This document shows positions 1 to 10,555 of a stretch of DNA of 64,000 nt, one piece after another; position 1 is the first letter of the stretch, and each line of letters opens with the position of its first letter. Origin of the DNA: Arion vulgaris (lineage: Eukaryota > Mollusca > Gastropoda > Stylommatophora > Arionidae); contig CM036771.1 in assembly GCA_020796225.1 (NCBI GenBank), positions 29,890,703 to 29,954,702 on the forward strand. Direction: 5' to 3'. A program made the translations under genes and the position numbers. The notes under the pieces are model-generated. The model did not search any database. It had not been told where the DNA came from and saw only the letters and a list, made by a program, of their open reading frames with translations.

Positions 1-1083
1 CTTTTCGGCCACTCGTCCTTTTACTTTAGCCCATACAAGCTCTATTGGGTTTAGTTGCGGATGGTATGGTGGCAGTCGAAGAGAAGTGTGGCCGTGTTCT
101 AATATGATTTTGTCGATTTGATAAACCTTCGTCCTCTTTGTCTGCCTCACTATCTGTAATAATTCAGGTTTCAAACAGTTGTTGTCGAAATTAACATTTT
201 CTTTGACAAGCCATGTCTTCATTTCCTCTTTGGTGCTTGATGAAATGGGGATTTTGTCCTCCAGGGCAACAACATTATAATATGAAGCATTATCCATAAC
301 AATACATGAAGGCTTATCAAGAATTGGGAGTACCGTGTTTTCTAACCAGTCTGTAAAAATACATGCATTTATTTCTTTGTGGTAGTCTACACCGTCTGTT
401 GACTTTGAGTGAAAAATAAGTTCTGCGCCCTGTAGCAATCCATTTTCTCTGCTGCCAGCATGTGCAAGAATAAGGCATGGTCCCTTACTGCTTGGAATTG
501 TCCTACGTTTAACTCTGTCCACTGACTACCATTCTTTGTCAAAAGTATGGTGAGCATTAATCCATGATTCATCTAAATAGACAATATCGTACCCATCCTC
601 GCGTAGCTGACGTATTTTCCTTAAGTAAATGCTTCGTGAGGTAACGAGGTTTGGCTTTTCACAAACTATATTCCTTCCACCAGTGGTTTTACGGAAAGTG
701 AAACCAGCTCCTCTCACAATCTTCCACAAATTTGTTTTAGATATTTCAATGTCACAATGTGATAATAGACGACTTTTCAATTTACGTAAAGTAACAAGTT
801 CATTGTACTGGAACATTTTCAAAATTTCACGTCTGATAACACCTTTGTCAAAATCGTCAACACATACTTTCCTTCTTTGCTGCACAGTTGCCTTTGCGTA
901 TCCACAGTTCTGTTTCATCCAACGAGAAAACGAGTTTCTATCTAAACTCAAAGCTGCTATGGCTCTTTTCTCTGGTTCTTGTATACTGTGGTACAGATGA
1001 CCCATCTGTTTCTCTTTGCGGAAATGCGCGTATAACATTAATGACACTTTTTGTATTGTATTAAATTTGCACTTCAAACTCAT
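1..1083 (-). pseudogene. ITm transposase (DDE), nearly intact, one nonsense codon, C-terminus off the window
   Basis: This is a cut-and-paste transposase. It would bind the terminal inverted repeats and catalyse excision and insertion at TA. The start MSLKCKF at 1083 is shared with the copies at 3296 and 53154. An N-terminal helix-turn-helix/winged-helix region is followed by catalytic positions YLDESW (first Asp), VMDNASY (second Asp) and NPIELVW (Glu). I count 83 residues between the second Asp and the Glu. I translated the whole visible stretch: the frame is open except for one TAG at about 526, where copy 3 has Gln after the shared FDKEW. That makes it a young pseudogene. Family membership is firm. 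Assignment to a named subgroup (a DD82E group called Sailor is known to me) is inference. Confidence 0.85.
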
Positions 1084-1525
1084 TATGTATGTTAAATCAA
1101 TGACTGTCAACAATATAGAAGTCAACAATATTACAAAATAACTTCACACTAATTTCGATATACGTCTTTAACTAAATGTCCGTCTCGCACTAATGACGTC
1201 AATTCTTTACCAAGTTCAAGCCCGAGTCGTTATGGTGGCCGAAAAATGCAAGAACTTTTAAAAACCGTGAATTTCGTCCTGAATGTTGCTATTTTTGTCA
1301 TCAATGTATTAAATTGCTGTAAACATGAGTTTTCTTCAACCATGCCAACAAAGGCGTTAAATATATAGCACAAAGAGAAACTTCTAGATGGTATGATTGT
1401 TTAAATGGCAAAAATATTTTGTAGCGTCGGAGCATGTGTAGTTCATGCAAGTTTTCAAGTTATTTAATCAAATGGTTACAAAGATACACATTTTTATCTG
1501 TGGGCATGACAAGTTGAACGGACTA
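1..1525 (-). mobile_element. ITm (IS630/Tc1/mariner-type) DNA transposon, copy 1, cut by the window edge
   Basis: The transposase on the minus strand is followed by an untranslated right end that stops with the inverted-repeat sequence ggacta at 1520-1525 and the TA target dinucleotide at 1526-1527. The left end lies outside the window. The flank just right of the TA is a fragment of the 47-bp array unit that reappears at 3397, so the element sits in that array. The terminal consensus tagtycgtyc is shared with the other ITm copies at 1558, 45363 and 63391. Confidence 0.8.
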
Positions 1526-1557
1526 TAGTTGTCTTAGTCTGTACGACACATTGACTA

Positions 1558-3396
1558 TAGTCTGTCCATTAATTCGTGAACACGTTTGAAATTGATTTTC
1601 TCGAAAACTACCTGTTGGATCTCAGTGATTTTTTGCATGTAGCCTTAGAATATCCATGACGCTAAAATAAAGCTAACCAGTAGTCCATAGATGCTACGGA
1701 TTTTGCACATCGGCGAATTCCTTTGATCTTTTATGACAATTGCAAATACGGGGCTCAAATTTTAGATTTTACAGTAATCCTAGAATTTGTCCATGTCAAT
1801 TCTATTCATAGGTGTATCTCCATATTAACTTGATAGGTCAAGTAATTAAGTGTGTTGCCCTTTATGTGCAATCGTGAACTTGGATACAATATGCAACAGT
1901 TAGTCCTCCCTTCGGTCACCATTAGAACCCAGGGTGTCTTAACTTCACCACAAATTGTATGATGGTAGACGCATTTGGATATGGAAATGTATATGTTGCT
2001 ATTTCTCAGTCTGTAATCAAAATATGATTTGTATCATCCCGAATCTGACGATTACATGAGGTTGATAATTGTTACTGGCTGGACAAATTGTAATCCATCT
2101 CGGTGCCAGTACTCGTCTTCCTCTCGGAGCACATGTTCAACACACTTCTTCCAGAACTGCATGTCTATCATTGAGAGGACTCACGTGTCAGAACTTCAAC
2201 ATCACACATTTTAAACGTCCTGTTCTGTTCGGCAACTTGCCCTTTTACTTTAGCCCAGACAAGCTCTATCGGATTGAGGTGAGCATGATATGGAGGTAGT
2301 CGCAAAGACGTGTGGCCGTATTCCGCAATGATTTTGTCAATATGAAACACCTTTGTCTTATTTGTCATCCTCACTAGGTGCAACAACTCGGGTTTCAAAT
2401 ATGTATCATCGAAGCTGATATTTTCCTTAGCAAGCCAAGTCCTAATTTGATCTTTTGTATTTGATGCAGTTGGTACTTTGTCTTCCGCTGATACTGCGTT
2501 GTGATAGGATGCATTATCCATTACCAAGCATGATGGTCTGTTTAGAATTGGAAGTAGATCTTTCTCCATCCAGTGCCTGAAAATATGTCCATTCATTTCT
2601 GTGTGGTAGTCCCTACCGTCGGTACTTTTGATTGGAAAATAAGTCCAGCGTCATGGACAAGACCTTCTTCACTGCTTCCTGCATGTGTTAGTATAATACG
2701 CTGGCCTTTGCTGCTTGGTATTTTCTTTTCTGTTCACCGTCTACTGATTGCCATTCTTTAGCATTGGTGTGGTGAGCATTGACCCAGGATTCGTCCAAAT
2801 ATACAATATCTAGCCTTGCCTCCGCCGCTCACGGATCTGCCTCAGGTATTTACTTCGGGCAGCAATTAAATGTGGCTTTTCACAAATAATATTCCTGCCG
2901 CCTATAGTTTTCTGAAGGTGAAGCGGCGGCTCTTACAATTTTCCATAGAGTACTTTTAGAAATGTCTATGCTGCAATCTGATTGCAGTTTTAATTTCAGT
3001 TTCCTGAGAGTAACAAGTTGATTTGTCGCAAACATTTTCAAGAGCTCCCGTCTTATGACATCTATGTCAAAGTCGTCAATTGTTCTTTTCCTTCCTTGCT
3101 TGACATTAGTGCACTTTGTGTCCTGTTTAATCCATCGGGAAAAGTATTCTCTATTCAGACCAAGCGCCAGTTGCGTTCGTTTCTCAGGGTTATGAATATC
3201 GCAATATAGATGACCTCTCTTAGATTCCCTACGGAAGTGTTGGTATAGTAAAACTGTAACCTTTTGCATTGTTATAAATGTGCACTTCAGACTCATTATG
3301 AATGTGATGTCAATGTCAGTTTTGATAAGCCAACAAATATGATACAATAGCTTCATACAAATAGCGAGATACACCTATAACTATACAACGGTATTT
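1558..3396 (-). mobile_element. ITm DNA transposon, copy 2, inserted in the 47-bp array
   Basis: The left end tagtctgtcc begins after a TA at 1556-1557, directly following array sequence ending cacattgac. On the right the array resumes at ggatagcatttg after a TA at 3397-3398, which is what a TA insertion within one 47-bp unit predicts. The right inverted repeat is poorly kept (acaacggtattta) and the right untranslated part is much shorter than in copy 1, so an internal deletion is likely. Positions 1558-2167 hold only non-coding left-end sequence. Confidence 0.7.
2168..3296 (-). pseudogene. ITm transposase, copy 2, frameshifted
   Basis: The N-terminal part (start MSLKCTF at 3296, then a DNA-binding region) is open down to about 2900. 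The C-terminal part (from 2596, with VMDNASYHN and NPIELVW) is open to 2168. The middle section, including YLDESWVNAHHT near 2775-2815, lies in other frames, so at least two frameshifts are present, one near 2910-2920. Spacing between the second Asp and the Glu is again 83 residues. The copy is closely related to copy 1 and cannot encode an active protein. Confidence 0.85.
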
Positions 3397-3706
3397 ATAG
3401 GATAGCATTTGTTTTCTGGCTTAGAGTCTGTACGACACATTAACTAGGATCGCATTTGCTTTCTGGCTTAGAGTCAGTGCGACACATTGACTAGGATAGC
3501 ATTTGTTTTCTGGCTTAGAGTCTGTACGACACATTGACTAGGATAGTATTTGCTTTCTGGCTTAGAGTCTCTACGACACATTAACTAGGATAGCATTTGT
3601 TTTCTGGCTTAGAGTCTGTACAACACATTAACTAGGATCGCATTTGCTTTCTGGCTTAGAGTCAGTACGACACATTGACTAGGATAGCATTTGCTTTCTG
3701 GCTTAG
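3397..3706. repeat. 47-bp tandem array
   Basis: About six units of a 47-bp repeat beginning aggatagcatttg and ending cgacacattgact, with a few substitutions per unit (gtcagt/gtctgt, cattaact/cattgact). A partial unit also lies at 1528-1557, on the other side of ITm copy 2. The last unit leads directly into the 52-bp array through the shared string agtcagta. Confidence 0.9.
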
Positions 3707-4392
3707 AGTCAGTACCACTTAGCAATAACCATGCAATAATGTTGGATAACTCAGTTGGAGTCAGTACTACTTAGCAATAACCATGCAATAATGTTGGATA
3801 ACTCAGTATGAGTCAGTACCACTTAGCAATAACCATCAATAATGTTGGATAACTCAGTTGGGGTCAGTACTACTTAGCAATAACCATGCAATAATGTTGG
3901 ATAGCTCAGTTGGAGTCAGTACTACTTAGCAATAACCATGCAATAATGTTAGATAACTCAGTTGGAGTCAGTACTACTTAGCAATAACCATGCAATAATG
4001 TTGGATAACTCAGTATGAGTCAGTACCACTTAGCAATAACCATCAATAATGTTGGATAACTCAGTTGGGGTCAGTACTACTTAGCAATAACCATGCAATA
4101 ATGTTGGATAGCTCAGTTGGAGTCAGTACTACTTAGCAATAACCATGCAATAATGTTAGATAACTCAGTTGGAGTCAGTACCACTTAGCAATAACCATGC
4201 AATAATGTTAGATAACTCAGTTGGAGTCAGTACTACTTAGCAATAACCATGCAATAATGTTAGATAACTCAGTTGGAGTCAGTACTACTTAGCAATAACC
4301 ATGCAATAATGTTGGATAACTCAGTTGGAGTCAGTACTACTTAGCAATAACCATGCACTAATGTTGGATAACTCAGTTGGAGTCAGTACTAC
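3707..4392. repeat. 52-bp tandem array
   Basis: About 13 units of a 52-bp repeat containing cttagcaataaccatgcaa and gttggataactcag. Some units lack two bases (ccatcaataatg). A block carrying the tatgagtc and gttggggtc variants recurs about 250 bp apart, which suggests a higher-order duplication of several units. No coding potential. Confidence 0.9.
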
Positions 4393-5379
4393 GATGTAAT
4401 AACTAATATAACATTGGAGTAGTCGGTTGGAGTTAGTCTCACAATATTTTGACAACAGCAAAATGCGCTCTCTGGGCACTATAGGTAAAACAAAATCATA
4501 GTACTAATCGGCACGCATATGTTCTCTGTCTTTGATACATTTTACGTTAGGATGGCACAGTGGTCAAGCAATCCTGATTAGGTAAGAGTCCCGTCCCACA
4601 AATGAAGACATAAGTAACTGAAGTGATGATAGTATGCAGTTTCATTGTGTATTTAGCCAAGACACTAGGTAGTGTACGACTGTCAACATTTGCTCCCTCA
4701 CTGTCGAAATGGATAATGGGAAATGGCAGACACTGAACGTCTTCCAAGAGCATGGCACATGTAACCTCCTTTTTTTCTTGCATTCGCCCGCTATAAATTT
4801 AGGCATAGTCAGGGCGCTTGATATTTCGTTTCTAAATGATTTTTGCGTGCAGTCTGCTTTCCTTGTTATCATTACCCTTTCCCCCACCCCCGTTATAGAG
4901 GCGTGCCGTCACCGACTTAGATGTAAAGTAGCTTCCTGATATCCTTGACGTCAATGCTCGAGGGATATTTTGTTACAACAATATTTCCAACAGACGGGAT
5001 GATATCCTGGATGAGTCACTATTTGACATGTATCTTATATATGGAATTTTAAAGAATATGATGACACTGACCATCTGCAATGTATTGTGCTACTGAATAA
5101 ATACTTTGTTAAATGGTACCAGAAGTAAATAAAGTCCATTCGCTGTAAAACCGGAGACCCTGATATTCTATATTGCCTACGTAGTGTAACTCATTGGACG
5201 GTGAAATGCAATGGGACAAGTTCTCAGCAACCATCATGATGAACAGACGAGGTCAGCAGAATTCGGACATAAACACGGGCTGGCCAGAGAATTGGAAAAG
5301 AGGGAAATCGAGTAGTATCTCAGTCTTTTAAAATATTTACTAAAACCACAAGAAACTAATTAGAACTTTTATACGAAAT
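4393..5379. other. No gene recognised
   Basis: The short open frames here resemble no family I know. Around 5090-5130 an aataaa string is followed by tggtaccagaagt, which loosely resembles the end of an LTR followed by a primer-binding site. No matching LTR, gag or pol sequence accompanies it. Confidence 0.4.
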
Positions 5380-5642
5380 CAATCAAACAAGTGCCATGCC
5401 TGTCAGCGTAAGCGATCATGTCTTTCCACAACTTTCTCTGCTTGGTGCATGTAATCAGTTCTGACGTCAATCTTGTGTAGAACCATGATGTCAGGCCATC
5501 CAGCATTTCTCCCTGTATCTTCTGCAATCTCTCCATGAATTTTACCTGTTGTTACCAAATGTTCTAAACCTTCTCTTTTTATATGAAATACATTTTTTAA
5601 AGTCTCGGATTCAACTATGAAAGAGAAAACTTCACCGTTCAA
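5380..5642 (-). pseudogene. LINE-B 3' end (RTE-like), C-terminal tail only
   Basis: The minus-strand translation carries REGLEHLVTTGKI and GWPDIMV, the C-terminal tail of the LINE family seen at 39758-41199 and 37700-39500; nucleotide similarity to 39765-39960 is obvious over most of the stretch. The element is strongly 5'-truncated. Its 3' end at about 5380 carries a short ttgattga-type tail, as in the other copies. Upstream of the tail the frame reads into unrelated sequence. Confidence 0.75.
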
Positions 5643-5774
5643 AGCAAAAGCAGGTAAAAAAAATACCGACTGTACACAATCAGATGAACACTATCTACAT
5701 CTATTTTCCACGACATAGCAGCTTACAACACACCTGATGAAAATAAAACCCTGATAATCTTGAACGATTTAGAT

Positions 5775-6640
5775 GAGACACTAAAGGAGAAATAACTGTA
5801 CTATGCAATAGACACCCTGACCAATTGAAAGGCAACTGGAAAAGATGGTATCTCCCACTACACACTACTTACGATGTGCTTACACCAGGGCTGTCAGTAC
5901 ACTTCTAAGTTGCTGTAGAGAATGGACCCGGGCATCGTCAATACGGAGATTCTTGCACTAGTGGATCAGCACTACCATCTAGGTGATATCATTCTCTACA
6001 CCGATGGCTCTGTCAGACGCGGAACCAGATCATCGTGGGCTTATGCAGCCCAACGAAACGGTCGTACACTTCATGAGGACTGTGGCTCTATCGAGACAAC
6101 GACATCGAGCATGACTATGGAGATCACCGTTGCCTTCAGGGCTCTGTCATGGGTGGCTGAGCAACAGGTAACCCATACGATTATCATCAGACTTGATGAA
6201 TATGTTTCAAATAATGGAATCTGGAAGTATGCGTGTGGAATGGGTGGACTTCATTCCGAGATCATATCTCAAGAAAATGACTTGGCTCTACACATCTGGA
6301 CATGCTGGAGTGCAGGGTAACGAGCGTGCTGACTTTCTTGCAAACAATACTCCGACTAAAGCCTGCAGAAGTATGAACAGAGCCGATACCATCAATGCGG
6401 TACGCTCTCAATTATGTAACATGGGCACGTTTCAGACACTGGAACGAGTTCGAGAATTAGGCACTAAGTTTGGACATGCCAGACAGTGTCGTTTTCCTGG
6501 TAGAGAGATAAGATATAGTAATCAACAACTTTTCATGGGTATGGTAAGCAAATTTGACTTGGGATGGCTGCTGCAGCGGAGGACAGAGCCCGAATGAGAA
6601 TGCCCATTGTGCCATGACGTCGATCGCATAACATAACATA
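5775..6640 (+). pseudogene. I-type LINE fragment: start of RT joined to RNase H
   Basis: At 5780-5870 the sequence encodes an RT N-terminal piece (YAIDTLTN, KATGKDGISH) in shifting frames. From 5925 it jumps to an RNase H domain: ILYTDGSVRRG (first Asp), TTTSSMTMEI (Glu), and, after a frameshift near 6200-6280, SGHAGVQGNERADFLA. A cysteine pair CPLCHD follows at about 6600. The central RT is missing, so this is an internally deleted and frameshifted copy. Its 3' side runs into the 66-bp array. Confidence 0.75.
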
Positions 6641-6641
6641 C

Positions 6642-8167
6642 GAAGTGGTTAAGTGGACTAAGCAATCTCTTGTGAACATACTTGCTAAATTGATATATCT
6701 ATGCTGAGAAGTGGTTAAGTGGACTAAGCAATCTCTTGTGAACATACTTGCTAAATTGATATATCTATGCTGAGAAGTGGTTAAGTGGACTAAGCAATCT
6801 CTTGTGAACATACTTGCTAAATTGATATATCTATGCTGAGAAGTGGTTAAGTGGACTAAGCAATCTCTTGTGAACATACTTGCTAAATTGATATATCTAT
6901 GCTGAGAAGTGGTTAAGTGGACTAAGCAATCTCTTGTGAACATACTTGCTAAATTGATATATCTATGCTGAGAAGTGGTTAAGTGGACTAAGCAATCTCT
7001 TGTGAACATACTTGCTAAATTGATATATCTATGCTGAGAAGTGGTTAAGTGGACTAAGCAATCTCTTGTGAACATACTTGCTAAATTGATATATCTATGC
7101 TGAGAAGTGGTTAAGTGGACTAAGCAATCTCTTGTGAACATACTTGCTAAATTGATATATCTATGCTGAGAAGTGGTTAAGTGGACTAAGCAATCTCTTG
7201 TGAACATACTTGCTAAATTGATATATCTATGCTGAGAAGTGGTTAAGTGGACTAAGCAATCTCTTGTGAACATACTTGCTAAATTGATATATCTATGCTG
7301 AGAAGTGGTTAAGTGGACTAAGCAATCTCTTGTGAACATACTTGCTAAATTGATATATCTATGCTGAGAAGTGGTTAAGTGGACTAAGCAATCTCTTGTG
7401 AACATACTTGCTAAATTGATATATCTATGCTGAGAAGTGGTTAAGTGGACTAAGCAATCTCTTGTGAACATACTTGCTAAATTGATATATCTATGCTGAG
7501 AAGTGGTTAAGTGGACTAAGCAATCTCTTGTGAACATACTTGCTAAATTGATATATCTATGCTGAGAAGTGGTTAAGTGGACTAAGCAATCTCTTGTGAA
7601 CATACTTGCTAAATTGATATATCTATGCTGAGAAGTGGTTAAGTGGACTAAGCAATCTCTTGTGAACATACTTGCTAAATTGATATATCTATGCTGAGAA
7701 GTGGTTAAGTGGACTAAGCAATCTCTTGTGAACATACTTGCTAAATTGATATATCTATGCTGAGAAGTGGTTAAGTGGACTAAGCAATCTCTTGTGAACA
7801 TACTTGCTAAATTGATATATCTATGCTGAGAAGTGGTTAAGTGGACTAAGCAATCTCTTGTGAACATAGCAAGCTAAATTGATATATCTATGCTGAGAAG
7901 TGGTTAAGTGGACTAAGCAATCTCTTGTGAACATACTTGCTAAATTGATATATCTATGCTGAGAAGTGGTTAAGTGGATTAAGCAATCTCTTGTGAACAT
8001 AGCAAGCTAAATTGATATATCTATGCTGAGAAGTGGTTAAGTGGATTAAGCAATCTCTTGTGAACATAGCAAGCTAAATTGATATATCTATGCTGAGAAG
8101 TGGTTAAGTGGACTAAGCAATCTCTTGTGAACATAGCAAGCTAAATTGATATATCTATGCTGAGAAG
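6642..8167. repeat. 66-bp tandem array, about 23 near-identical units
   Basis: Units begin gaagtggttaagtggac and end tatatctatgct. The first 18 or so are identical at every base I checked. The last few carry the variant tagcaagctaaattg. Because 66 is divisible by three, the minus strand stays open for 444 codons as a 22-residue peptide repeat; I regard this as an artefact of repetition. The homogeneity suggests recent expansion or homogenisation. Confidence 0.95.
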
Positions 8168-8520
8168 AGGATGCAGTACTTCTTTACCCTTTATGTAATA
8201 ATAGCCGTCTATCGCAAGCAATGATGGCAACAGCATCAGACTGTGCTGCTGCCTCTCTGCTGTGCGCAGAGGTGACTGTAGAGTCCCAAAGCTCTAACAC
8301 AAGCCCCTACCACAGGTGGGACAAACATGATCAAAGTTATACGAGTGGGTGTTGTGTATTTTGTCTTTTCAAGCACCTTGCTTTATCTGCTCCTCAACGA
8401 CACGACAATTATCAGCTATGCAAGTTCCTCTTGTGTTACTACCCTCTACATATAAAGTACTCTTTACACACATCAAAGTGATCGCGGTGATAGCAACATT
8501 TATCGTGTAGTCCCATCACT
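8168..8520. other. No gene recognised
   Basis: This lies between the 66-bp array and a LINE RT fragment. The 86-codon plus-strand frame at 8221-8481 resembles nothing I know. It may be decayed LINE sequence, but I cannot show that. Confidence 0.35.
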
Positions 8521-8826
8521 TAACATCGTGTGCAAGTTATTTGTTCGCGTTGTACTAAATAGGCAATATAAGTTAACAAACCGAGTATTCCCTGTGCCGC
8601 AATGTGAATTTAGATTCAACAAATCCACCATTGTTATGTTCTTCTCAATGAAACAATTGCAAAAGAAATATCACGAACAAAGAATGCCGTTATAATTGCT
8701 TGCACAGATCCAATAAAAGCATTGCAACTAGAGGGTAGAACGTACATGTTTTAGATTCTGGACAAAATCGACTGTCTGCTTACACTGCTTAAAATAACAT
8801 CGTCATTACATAATAACATGAAGAAT
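8521..8826 (+). pseudogene. LINE-J reverse transcriptase fragment
   Basis: The plus strand encodes, with stops and a shift, KLFVRVVLNR, then FRFNKSTIVMFFSMKQLQKK, then HEQRMPL, and in another frame ILDKIDC and TLLKITSSLHNNMK. These are the RT fingers/palm stretches of a LINE family common in animals. The domain stops at a (ACT)n tract, and the C-terminal tail typical of such LINEs appears 5 kb downstream at 13670. Too short and broken to function. Confidence 0.7.
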
Positions 8827-8860
8827 CGGAGATGTTTGTCGTAACATTAAACAACTATCT

Positions 8861-9013
8861 ATGACTACTACTACTACCAGCACTGTTACTACTACTACCA
8901 ATACTACTACCACTACTACCGCTACTAATACCACTACTACTACTATCACTACCACTACTACCACAACTACCACTACTTCTATTACCACTGCTAATACTAC
9001 TACCACTACTTTT
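8861..9013. repeat. (ACT)n/(ACC)n microsatellite
   Basis: An imperfect trinucleotide tract of act, acc, gct and similar triplets. It explains the low-complexity Thr or Val open frames on the two strands. Confidence 0.9.
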
Positions 9014-9204
9014 TCAACATCCACAGTAACGTTTAACAAGGGTATGTACTCGCACCCACTCATTTGAAACTTGTTTCTCAATGCTTCTCTCCCGTGCCGA
9101 TAAATCATGTGTTAGTTTGCCGCCATTCAAGATCAAAGAGAAAATTGTACAATGCAAATGTGAACTGAACGATGCAATCCAATACGATCCTACAATCTTC
9201 AGAA

Positions 9205-9371
9205 CAGTGGCGGCTCGTCATTAAGGGCCAGAGGTGCCGGGACCCACCAATAATAATGTGTAACGTGTATTTATTATTTAATGGATTAAGATATAACCTA
9301 ACCCAAAACCATGATTTTTCCGAAAATGTGTGTCTGGCCCCACCAACAAAAACGATCAAGAGCCGCCACTG
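9205..9371. mobile_element. 167-bp non-autonomous hAT-type element (MITE)
   Basis: The ends are inverted repeats: cagtggcggctc at 9205 and gagccgccactg at 9371. The flanks are cttcagaa (9197-9204) and tttcagaa (9372-9379), an 8-bp target duplication with one mismatch, as expected for hAT. Internal sequence such as cattaagggccag and tggccccaccaa matches the two ends of the 4.7-kb element at 27727-32468, so the two are related. No coding capacity. Confidence 0.85.
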
Positions 9372-9489
9372 TTTCAGAACGTATAGAAAACGTTTTAACC
9401 ACTTGGTCACAGAGACCTTCTGAATACAGGATTAGCAGTAGATTTTCTTGCAAATAGCAATAGCAGATATTAATAGTTCTATATATATG

Positions 9490-10440
9490 TATAAACAAAC
9501 TATGGGAATGTCTAAAGAAAATATGGAATCAGCAGACATGTCATCAAAGTCTGCAAGAATTTATACATTTCAAGTAAAAGTTACATAACAACAAAAGCCG
9601 GAACATCAACAACATTCATAGTAAACTCAGGAGTTAGACAGGGATGTGTGCTCTCCCCACTGCTGTTTATAACATACATGGACAACATAAATAGAGAAGC
9701 AGGAATAGAGGAAGAAAATAATACTTCAGAACTTTTATTTGCAGATGACCAAGTACTGATTGCAGAAAATGAAGAATCTCTCTAGAACCACTTGAGCTTA
9801 GTTAACATCAAGGGGAGGAGTACAACATGAAAATAAATATAATAAAGACAGAGACAATGGCAATAAGTAGACAAGCAGAAAACCTTACAATAAAACTCCA
9901 GAACGTAGAAATAAAACAAACAATTGAGGCCAAATACTTAGGAGCAATTTTCACAGCAGATGAAAGTATTGATAGCGAAATCAGCAATCGTTGCACAAAA
10001 GCAAACCAGGTACTGGGACAGTTAACACCACTGTTGTCACATAAAGAGATATCGCTAACAACTAAAGCAAATCTCATAAGAACGATTTTCTGGCCAACAC
10101 TATGTTACCAATGTCAAACATGGCCAATGACAGCAGCTAATGAACGGAAAATCATAACGATAGAGATGAGGTGCCTTAGAAGAGCTGCAGGTGTGAAAAT
10201 AATAGATACAATTAGAAATGAAGAAATCAGAAAAAGACTGTATGTGAAACCAGTCATGCAATTCATAAAAGAACAACAGATTAAATGGTTTGGACACCTG
10301 ACAAGAATGCCCTGGTATCACCTACCAGAGAGAGTCACACAGAAAAAGTATAATAAATACAAAGCAAGAGGAAGACCCCGCAAAGATGGAGCGACGGCAT
10401 CAACAACAGACTTACGACAATGAATATCGAATTACAAAGT
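9490..10440 (+). pseudogene. LINE-E (RTE-like) reverse transcriptase, C-terminal half
   Basis: The frame is broken before about 9830. Readable pieces include VRQGCVLSPLLF, LLFADDQVL (catalytic Asp pair) and, in an open 198-codon frame from 9827, YLGAIFTADES, FWPTLCYQCQTW and a tail FGHLTRM...KARGRPRKD. This is the palm-to-tail order of RTE-like LINEs. The same family recurs at 30250-31760. The element is 5'-truncated, with a stop at about 9785. Its 3' untranslated part (10440-10535, with ggtggaagaagaag) runs into the 23-bp array. Confidence 0.8.
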
Positions 10441-10555
10441 GCCTTATAACAAGCACACACAAGATCACAACCCCTCCCCCTCCCTCACAATTCTATTTAT
10501 AAGTAAAGGTGGAAGAAGAAGATTAAGATATTAGTATTATTATTAGTAATGCATG

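Noticed and set aside
3397..4392. CRISPR-like array (regular 47- and 52-bp repeats)
   Set aside because: Units are directly adjacent with no unique spacers, there are no cas genes, and the surroundings are animal transposons.
5085..5135. LTR end plus primer-binding site (aataaa then tggtaccagaagt)
   Set aside because: There is no second LTR, no gag/pol and no target duplication. The similarity to a primer-binding site is short.
6533..7867. 444-codon minus-strand frame made of a 22-residue repeat
   Set aside because: It is the 66-bp array read in one of its three fixed frames. There is no plausible start context, domain or flanking gene structure, and the repeat is identical at the DNA level, including silent positions.
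8806..9108. Val-rich and Thr-rich proteins
   Set aside because: They are readings of the (ACT)n microsatellite.
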